Source: Candidatus Daviesbacteria bacterium (GTDB lineage: Bacteria; Patescibacteriota; Microgenomatia; Daviesbacterales; UBA10151). Taken from it: a DNA stretch of 32,345 nt. The stretch lies in the NCBI GenBank assembly GCA_016183225.1, contig JACPEZ010000016.1, positions 1 through 32,345 on the forward strand, read 5' to 3'. The notes beneath the pieces are model-generated. The model saw nothing but the letters and a program-made list of their open reading frames with translations. It was not told the origin of the DNA and searched no databases. Both the position numbers and the translations under genes were made by a program. Shown piece by piece: positions 26,190 through 32,345 of this stretch (position 1 is the first letter of the stretch; every line of letters starts with the position of its first letter).

Positions 26190-27536
26190 ATGGAACAAAA
26201 ACCGTCCTTTGCCTCGGTTTTGGGAAACCGGGGATTTTTAAACCTGTGGATCAATCAGATTCTGGTCCAGCTTTCCTACAATTCCCTGAACTTTGCTTTA
26301 ATTATCTGGGTTTTTCAGCTGACCGGCTCCAATACGGCAGTGGCTGCCCTTTTACTGGCAGTTTATTTGCCGGCAGTGTTGCTGGGTCTTTTTACCGGTG
26401 TTTTAGTGGATTTAATGGATCGTAAAAAAATTATTTTAATGATTAATTTCTTTTTATGCCTGGCCTTTTTCAGCCTGATTTTTCTAAAAGATATTTATCC
26501 GGCTATTTTGGCCGTGGCTTTTTTTGTTAATGCTTTGGGCCAGTTTTATGCTCCTGCCGAAGCTTCGGCCATCCCTTTGATTGTCAAAAGACCCCAGCTT
26601 TTAACGGCCAATTCTTTTTTTTCCATCACCCTGTATTCCTGTTTTTTGCTGGGATTTGGTCTGGCCGGGCCGTTTATTAACCATTTTGGCATAAATTTTG
26701 TTTTTAGTCTGGGAGGAATATTTTTAGGAATAGCCTTTTTTCTGGCCCTGTTTTTTCCCTCTATCAGGGCAGAACCGGACAGCCAGGGTAAAAAACTGAT
26801 CCTGGCTTTGAAATCAAGCAGATTTAAACAGATTAAAGAGGTTGGTTTGTATGAAATCAGGGAAACTATTCATCTGATCAGAGGTAAGCTACCGGTTTTA
26901 TCATCGATTATTATTTTGGCAGGAGTGCAAATGGTGATTGGGATTTTGGCAGTGTTGATGCCGGCGCTTCTTGAGCGATCACTTAACATTAAAGCTACTG
27001 ATGCTTCGTATATTTTGATTATTCCTTTGGGAGCGGGCATTGTGACCGGAGGTTTGATTTTAAGCAGGATCGGGCATCTGTTGGTCAGGAGGCGGCTGGT
27101 TGCCAAGGCTACTATTTTTGGGGGGTTGCTGTTTTTTCTGATGGGAGTGGCTCCGATTCGCCCCCAGCCGTTACCGTTTTTTTCCCAGCTGCCTCTTTCA
27201 TCTGTGGTGGCAGTTGGTTCGTTTTTGCTAGGTATGGTGATGGTCTCTATTTTGGTGCCTTCCCAGACAGTTTTGCAGGAAAATACCCCGGAAGATATGA
27301 GGGGTAAGGTTTATTCCGTTCTGGGAGTGGCCATGGCCGGTCTTTCTTTGATTCCGGTTTTGCTGTCCGGTATTCTGGCAGATATTTTTGGCCCCATGCC
27401 GATTGTTTTGGCCATGGGCGCAATCATTATGCTGGCGGGCGCATTCGGACTTAAACCAAATTTATTTTTTGCCAAAAAAAGTTTACCTTATCATATGAGA
27501 GAATTTTTGGGGTTAGGACATTGGGAAGGAAAGTAG
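26190..27536 (+). CDS. MFS transporter
   Basis: 448 aa, about 12 TM segments; FTGVLVDLMDRKKIILMINF is an MFS loop 2-3-like motif. Confidence 0.85.
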   Translation: MEQKPSFASVLGNRGFLNLWINQILVQLSYNSLNFALIIWVFQLTGSNTAVAALLLAVYLPAVLLGLFTGVLVDLMDRKKIILMINFFLCLAFFSLIFLKDIYPAILAVAFFVNALGQFYAPAEASAIPLIVKRPQLLTANSFFSITLYSCFLLGFGLAGPFINHFGINFVFSLGGIFLGIAFFLALFFPSIRAEPDSQGKKLILALKSSRFKQIKEVGLYEIRETIHLIRGKLPVLSSIIILAGVQMVIGILAVLMPALLERSLNIKATDASYILIIPLGAGIVTGGLILSRIGHLLVRRRLVAKATIFGGLLFFLMGVAPIRPQPLPFFSQLPLSSVVAVGSFLLGMVMVSILVPSQTVLQENTPEDMRGKVYSVLGVAMAGLSLIPVLLSGILADIFGPMPIVLAMGAIIMLAGAFGLKPNLFFAKKSLPYHMREFLGLGHWEGK

Positions 27537-28574
27537 ATGTTTCTCAAGCATCTTTCGCTAACGAATTTTCGCAATTATTCTAGTCTGTCCCTGGAATTTA
27601 ATGAAAAATCTACCATTTTTGTGGGTAATAATGCCGTAGGTAAATCCAATCTTTTGGAAGCGGTTTATTTTTTGTCTACTACTAAATCGGGTCGGGTTGA
27701 TGAAGAAGGGGAATTGATAAAATCAGGTGAAAGCATAACTAGGGTACAGGGTACAGGTGACAGTAATTTGGAGATTACGCTGCAAAATACCCGGAACCAA
27801 TTTTCTAAAAGAGTCAAAGTTAATGGGGTGGCCAGAAGAGTAGTTGATTATATTGGCAATATGCCGGTGGTGTTGTTTTCCCCCTCTGATATCAATATGG
27901 TAACAGGCAGTCCATCCTTAAGGAGATGGCATTTGGATATGGCCTTGGCCCAAATTGATCCCCAATATAAAAAAGCCCTTACATTATATGAGCAGGTTTT
28001 AGTAAATAGAAATAGAGTTTTAAAAAGAATCAGAGAGGGGCAGGGAAGAGTAGATGAGCTGGGTTACTGGACAGATGAGTTGATTAAATATGCCAGGGTG
28101 GTATCAGACGCTAGAATTGCTTTTCTGGAATCAATGAATAATTTTCAGAGTCCTTTGGGAAAATTTGTTTTTGAATATAAACAAAGTTTCTTAAATAAAG
28201 AGAGATTACTTCAATATAATGGCAGGGAAGTGGCTGCAGCTGTTACGCTGATTGGCCCACACCGAGACGACTTTGTCGTTCAACTGGGTGATCGCAATCT
28301 GGATCATTTCGGATCAAGAGGCGAACAGCGAACAGCTACTTTGGCTTTTAAGCTGGCTACTTTGGAATACATGGCTCTTTCATTGGGCAAAAGGCCAATT
28401 TTACTGCTTGATGATGTTTTTTCCGAACTGGATCGAAGTCATCGGGCCCATGTAGTAGAGGTTGTCTCCCGCCAGCAAACCCTGATTGCCACAGTGGAGC
28501 TGGAAAATCTGTCTAAAAACTTTCTAAAAAATGCCAGAATTTTAAGGGTAGAGGATGGGAAGATTATTTTTTAA
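27537..28574 (+). CDS. recF: DNA replication/repair protein RecF
   Basis: MFLKHLSLTNFRNYSSLSLEFNEKSTIFVGNNAVGKSNLLEAVYFLST, GPHRDDFVV, SRGEQRTATLAFKLA, LLLDDVFSELDRSHR. Confidence 0.95.
   Translation: MFLKHLSLTNFRNYSSLSLEFNEKSTIFVGNNAVGKSNLLEAVYFLSTTKSGRVDEEGELIKSGESITRVQGTGDSNLEITLQNTRNQFSKRVKVNGVARRVVDYIGNMPVVLFSPSDINMVTGSPSLRRWHLDMALAQIDPQYKKALTLYEQVLVNRNRVLKRIREGQGRVDELGYWTDELIKYARVVSDARIAFLESMNNFQSPLGKFVFEYKQSFLNKERLLQYNGREVAAAVTLIGPHRDDFVVQLGDRNLDHFGSRGEQRTATLAFKLATLEYMALSLGKRPILLLDDVFSELDRSHRAHVVEVVSRQQTLIATVELENLSKNFLKNARILRVEDGKIIF
27741..27761 (+). repeat. Short heptamer run in recF: AGGGTAC AGGGTAC AGGTGAC
   Basis: Read directly; encodes RVQGTGD. Only about 2.5 good units. Confidence 0.4.
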
Positions 28575-28655
28575 CCCCCCATTTGGAGGCTAATTTGGAG
28601 AGCTGGTAGGTGATGAAGACGGCAAAAGCGGTGAGGTGGATAAGGTCACAAATTT
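28564..28655 (-). pseudogene. C-terminal remnant of a small membrane protein
   Basis: Minus-strand translation ICDLIHLTAFAVFITYQLSKLASKWGVKK*, preceded by an in-frame stop. Confidence 0.35.
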
Positions 28656-28665
28656 AGTTGCCATA

Positions 28666-28694
28666 TTGACATTTTATATTAATCTTTCTAAACT
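28666..28694 (+). promoter_or_regulatory. pyrB promoter
   Basis: TTGACA 28666-28671, 17 nt, TAAACT 28689-28694; start codon TTG at 28704. Confidence 0.55.
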
Positions 28695-28703
28695 AGCAAT
28701 AAT

Positions 28704-29660
28704 TTGGGCATCATATTTAAAAGTAGAGACATAATAGATATTAATGATTTTTCTAAAGAAGAATTGCTTTTCATTTTAAAAACAGCCAGGAAATTTGATC
28801 CCGAATATGTTAAAAAAGACAGATCCAACTACACCATAGCCCAGGGGAAAATTGCCGCTTTACTCTTTTTTGAACCCTCCACCAGAACAGAGCAATCTTT
28901 TAAATCGGCAGCTCAAAAAATAGGCATGGGCATTATTGGCTTTGACGATCCCGAAGCCACCAGTATTCACAAAGGTGAATCTTTTTCCGATACTATCAGA
29001 ATCATGAATTCATATGCCGATGTGTTGATTATGAGGCATCCGGAAAGCGGTGCTGCCGGGAAAGCCGCAGATGTGGCAGATATTCCGGTCATCAATGCCG
29101 GTGACGGGGCTAACCAGCATCCCACTCAAACCATGCTAGATCTGTACACCATGATGAAAGAAGCAGGCCCGCCTAGCCGCGAGGCTGGCCGTTTGGACGG
29201 CATTACAGTGGCCTTGATGGGAGATTTAAAATACGGCCGGACTGTTCATGCGCTGTCCATTGCCCTGTCCCATTTTAAAGTCAAACAAATTTTTATCTCG
29301 CATCCCAGCTTGGCTATGCCGGCTGAATTTTTGCAAATTTTGGACAAAAGAGGAGTTAAATACGAACAGTTGGATCAAATGCCTTCTGATTTGCAGGCGG
29401 ATTTTCTTTATCAAACCCGGGTGCAGAAAGAAAGATTTAAGAATTTAAGCGAATACAAAAAAATCAAAGATAAATTTGTGCTGGATGCCTCTTTTAAGAA
29501 ATTTTTGGATAGGGGGGTGAAGTTGATGCATGCTTTGCCAAGAGTAAATGAAATAGATCCGTCTTTAGATGCCCATCCCAATGCCATTTATTTTGCCCAG
29601 GCCAGAAATGGCTTGTATATCCGGGAAGCGCTGCTGGCATTAGTTTTGGGAAGAATTTAA
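28704..29660 (+). CDS. pyrB: Aspartate carbamoyltransferase catalytic chain
   Basis: FFEPSTRTEQSFKSAAQKIG, DADVLIMRHPESG-like segment, NAGDGANQHPTQTMLDLYT, ALMGDLKYGRTVHALS, HALPRVNEID. Confidence 0.95.
   Translation: MGIIFKSRDIIDINDFSKEELLFILKTARKFDPEYVKKDRSNYTIAQGKIAALLFFEPSTRTEQSFKSAAQKIGMGIIGFDDPEATSIHKGESFSDTIRIMNSYADVLIMRHPESGAAGKAADVADIPVINAGDGANQHPTQTMLDLYTMMKEAGPPSREAGRLDGITVALMGDLKYGRTVHALSIALSHFKVKQIFISHPSLAMPAEFLQILDKRGVKYEQLDQMPSDLQADFLYQTRVQKERFKNLSEYKKIKDKFVLDASFKKFLDRGVKLMHALPRVNEIDPSLDAHPNAIYFAQARNGLYIREALLALVLGRI
29166..29191. repeat. GC-rich hairpin inserted in the pyrB coding sequence
   Basis: GGCCCGCCTAGCCGCGAGGCTGGCCG; stem GCC-(T)-AGCC / GGCT-GGC, loop GCGA; encodes GPPSREAG. 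Confidence 0.5.
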
Positions 29661-29674
29661 CAAGAAAGGGAACT

Positions 29675-30769
29675 ATGAAGGGTCGGTTAATTCTGTCCGA
29701 CGGGACAGTTTTTTTAGGGGAAAGTTTTGGTAGCAAGCTCACCACCTCCGGCGAGGTGGTTTTTAATACCGGCATGGTCGGATACCCTGAAGCTTTAACA
29801 GATCCTTCATATTTTGGTCAGATTCTCACTTTAACTTATCCGCTGCAGGGTAATTACGGAGTGCCGGATAAAAACTTTTGGGAATCCGACAGAATTCAGA
29901 TTAAAGGTTTGATTGTGCAAAATTACATTGATCATCCGTCTCATTTTGAAAATCAGCGAACTTTAGGTGAATGGTTGAAGCAGGAGGGAATACCTGCTCT
30001 TGCCGGAATAGATACCAGAGAGTTGACTATTAAGCTAAGAGAGCATGGGGTGATGTTGGGCAGGATTGAGATAGAGTCAAGAGTCAAGAGTCAAGAGTCA
30101 AGGAATGAAAAAATTAGATTCTTGACTCTAGCGACTAGTCACTCTATTTATGATCCTAATCAAGAAAATCTTTTGCCCTTTGTAAGTACTGACAAGGTAC
30201 TGACATATGGGGAAGGTAGAAAACATATTATTCTCATAGATTGCGGGGCTAAAGAGAATATTATTAGAAGTTTGGTTAAAAGAAGAGTAAAGGTTACCAG
30301 AGTGCCATGGGATTTTAATTTACCGGCTGCAAAAATGGATTTTGACGGAGTGTTGATTTCTCCCGGCCCGGGAGATCCCAAAATGGCCAAAGCAACCATT
30401 AATACTGTTAAAGCATTACTGAAAGCTAACATCCCCATTTTTGGTATTTGTCTGGGCAGCCAGATTTTAGCGCTAGCTTCGGGGGGCAATACCTATAAAT
30501 TAAAATTTGGCCACAGAGGCCAAAATCAACCGGTAATGGATCAAACCAGCAAAAAAGCTATCATTACATCTCAAAACCACGGCTTTGCAGTAGATATAAA
30601 AAGTTTAAGTTCTGACTGGAAAGAATGGTTTGTTAATTTAAATGACAAGACAAATGAAGGAATAAGACACAAAACAAAACCGCTCATGTCAGTACAATTT
30701 CACCCGGAAGCCTCACCTGGCCCAATGGAAGCAGGATATTTATTTGATGAGTTTATCTCAATCTTATGA
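29675..30769 (+). CDS. carA: Carbamoyl phosphate synthase small subunit
   Basis: GRLILSDGTVFLGESFG...GEVVFNTGMVGYPEALTDPSYFGQILTLTYPLQGNYG; GATase FGICLGSQILALASGGNTYKLKFGHRGQNQPV, FHPEASPGP. Confidence 0.96.
   Translation: MKGRLILSDGTVFLGESFGSKLTTSGEVVFNTGMVGYPEALTDPSYFGQILTLTYPLQGNYGVPDKNFWESDRIQIKGLIVQNYIDHPSHFENQRTLGEWLKQEGIPALAGIDTRELTIKLREHGVMLGRIEIESRVKSQESRNEKIRFLTLATSHSIYDPNQENLLPFVSTDKVLTYGEGRKHIILIDCGAKENIIRSLVKRRVKVTRVPWDFNLPAAKMDFDGVLISPGPGDPKMAKATINTVKALLKANIPIFGICLGSQILALASGGNTYKLKFGHRGQNQPVMDQTSKKAIITSQNHGFAVDIKSLSSDWKEWFVNLNDKTNEGIRHKTKPLMSVQFHPEASPGPMEAGYLFDEFISIL
30074..30144 (+). repeat. In-frame repeat element in carA: (GAGTCAA)x4 ... CTTGACTCTAGCGACTAG
   Basis: Heptamers 30074-30101; distal arm 30121-30144 complementary to them and shared with polA. 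Encodes ESRVKSQESRNEKIRFLTLATS. Confidence 0.85.
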
Positions 30770-32345
30770 AAAAGATTCTTATTCTAGGTTCAGGAGCATT
30801 GAAAATAGGAGAAGCCGGAGAGTTTGATTATTCCGGTTCGCAAGCCTTGAAAGCTTTAAAAGAAGAAAAAATTCAGGCTGTTTTAATTAATCCTAATATA
30901 GCGACTATTCAGACTTCCAAAGATTTGGCAGATAAAATTTATTTTTTGCCTGTGAACCCCTATTTTGTAGAACAAATTATTAAAAAAGAAAGACCGGATG
31001 GCATTTTTTTATCTTTTGGTGGCCAAACAGCCCTAAATTGCGGTCTGGCTCTGGTTAACATTTTCAAAAAATATCAAGTTAAAGTTTTGGGCACACCGAT
31101 TGAAAGTATAAAAGCTACGGAAGACAGAAAACTTTTTGCCAGGGAGCTTTCTGCAATTAAGATTCAGATTCCCAAAGGAGGGTTTGCCAGTTCAACAGAT
31201 CAGGCCGTTAAAATTGCCAATCAGCTTGGTTATCCTCTTCTAATACGATCGGGTTTTTCCCTGGGAGGTTTAGGATCAGGAGTAGTGAATACTCAAGAGG
31301 AGCTGGTTAAAAAAGTTGCAGTTAATTTAAAGCATGTCTCCCAAGTGGCAGTGGAGGAATATTTAAAACACTGGAAAGAAATAGAGTATGAAGTAGTCAG
31401 AGACAAAAATGGCAATAAATTAGCTGTTTGCAATATGGAAAATATGGATCCTTTAGGGGTTCATACAGGGGAAAGTATTGTGGTGGCTCCCTCGCAAACA
31501 TTGAATAATTATCAGTATCATTTTTTGCGAAAAATTTCTTTGCAGGTGATTGATACACTGGGGATTGTGGGTGAGTGCAACATCCAGTTTGCTCTTAACC
31601 CTAAAAATAATGATTACCGGGTGATTGAGGTCAATGCCAGATTATCCCGATCTTCGGCTTTGGCTTCCAAAGCCACCGGTTATCCTTTAGCCTACATTGC
31701 TGCCAAACTGGCTTTGGGTTATAGCCTGCCGGAGCTTAAAAACAGCGTGACTTTATCAACCTCTGCCTTTTTTGAACCAAGCCTGGATTATCTGGTAGTG
31801 AAAATTCCCCGATGGGACTTGCAAAAATTTGCAGGAGGCAAGGATGAAATTGGTTCGGAAATGAAAAGCGTAGGGGAGGTCATGGCCATTGGCAGAAGTT
31901 TTCCCGAGGCTTTGCAAAAAGCCATCCGATGCCTGGAAACCGGCCAAGATGGTTTACTGGGAAACGGAATAGATCAAACAAAGCTTTTGCCAACAACAGA
32001 GAGGTTATTTGTAATTGCTCAAAGATTGTCCAAAGGGGAGTCGGTTGAAAGTATTTATCAAGCCACCGGCATTGATCCTTGGTTTTTGCATCAGATCAAG
32101 GAGATAGTTGAGTTTGAAAAAAGTCTTCAGCTATCAGTCTTCAGCTATCAGACTATCGCAAAAGCAAAAGAATTAGGATTCTTGGATAAGCAATTAGCCA
32201 AAGTATTTAAGAAAACAGAGGATGAAGTTAGGAAATTTAGAAAAAAACATGGGATTTTGCCCAAAGTTAAACATATTGATACTCTGGCAGGGGAATTCCC
32301 GGCTAAAACCAATTATTTATATCTGACTTATCATGGAGAAGAATC
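30766..32345 (+). CDS. carB: Carbamoyl phosphate synthase large subunit (truncated by window end)
   Basis: Own translation: ATG 30766 overlaps the carA stop (ATGA); MKKILILGSGALKIGEAGEFDYSGSQALKALKEE...; open to the window end. Confidence 0.95.
   Translation, partial: MKKILILGSGALKIGEAGEFDYSGSQALKALKEEKIQAVLINPNIATIQTSKDLADKIYFLPVNPYFVEQIIKKERPDGIFLSFGGQTALNCGLALVNIFKKYQVKVLGTPIESIKATEDRKLFARELSAIKIQIPKGGFASSTDQAVKIANQLGYPLLIRSGFSLGGLGSGVVNTQEELVKKVAVNLKHVSQVAVEEYLKHWKEIEYEVVRDKNGNKLAVCNMENMDPLGVHTGESIVVAPSQTLNNYQYHFLRKISLQVIDTLGIVGECNIQFALNPKNNDYRVIEVNARLSRSSALASKATGYPLAYIAAKLALGYSLPELKNSVTLSTSAFFEPSLDYLVVKIPRWDLQKFAGGKDEIGSEMKSVGEVMAIGRSFPEALQKAIRCLETGQDGLLGNGIDQTKLLPTTERLFVIAQRLSKGESVESIYQATGIDPWFLHQIKEIVEFEKSLQLSVFSYQTIAKAKELGFLDKQLAKVFKKTEDEVRKFRKKHGILPKVKHIDTLAGEFPAKTNYLYLTYHGEE
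32122..32156 (+). repeat. Heptamer tandem repeat in carB: (AGTCTTC AGCTATC)x2 AGACTAT
   Basis: Five 7-nt units read directly; encodes SLQLSVFSYQTI. Confidence 0.75.

Noticed and set aside
1-32345. Alternative genetic code (UGA as Gly)
   Set aside because: Several core genes end at TGA with full-length products (mutM, polA, trpS), consistent with code 11.

Overview
This window looks like a compact, AT-rich bacterial genome of the Candidate Phyla Radiation/Patescibacteria type. That placement is inferred from gene content and style; no phylogeny was run. TGA is used as a stop, so code 11 fits. The core genes are trpS, a stand-alone tRNA-binding (MetG C-terminal-like) protein, ftsH, polA, a class I fructose-bisphosphate aldolase, mutM, recF and a pyrB-carA-carB run (carB is cut by the window end). 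Between them sit glycosyltransferases, alpha/beta hydrolases, a cupin, an MFS transporter and many toxin-antitoxin-like modules: HigBA, AbrB-VapC, RHH-VapC, two DUF4258/DUF2283 pairs and a Fic protein. The strongest unusual signals are as follows. (1) Accessory cassettes sit immediately after the 3' ends of three core genes (ftsH, polA, mutM), and each is bounded distally by a second, displaced copy of that gene's 3' tail. At mutM this has happened twice, and the displaced zinc-finger tail is itself split by a fic cassette between 33-bp direct repeats. This looks like a gene-tail-targeting, tail-regenerating insertion system. (2) Short heptanucleotide tandem repeats, usually about 4 units (28 bp), lie in frame inside at least six core genes, and polA and carA share the same (GAGTCAA)4...GACTCTAGCGACTAG element. 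(3) A homing-type intein of about 448 aa lies inside the FtsH AAA domain. (4) Many promoters place the -10 box 3-9 nt from the start codon, suggesting leaderless transcription. No rRNA, tRNA, CRISPR array, integrase or transposase was recognised.
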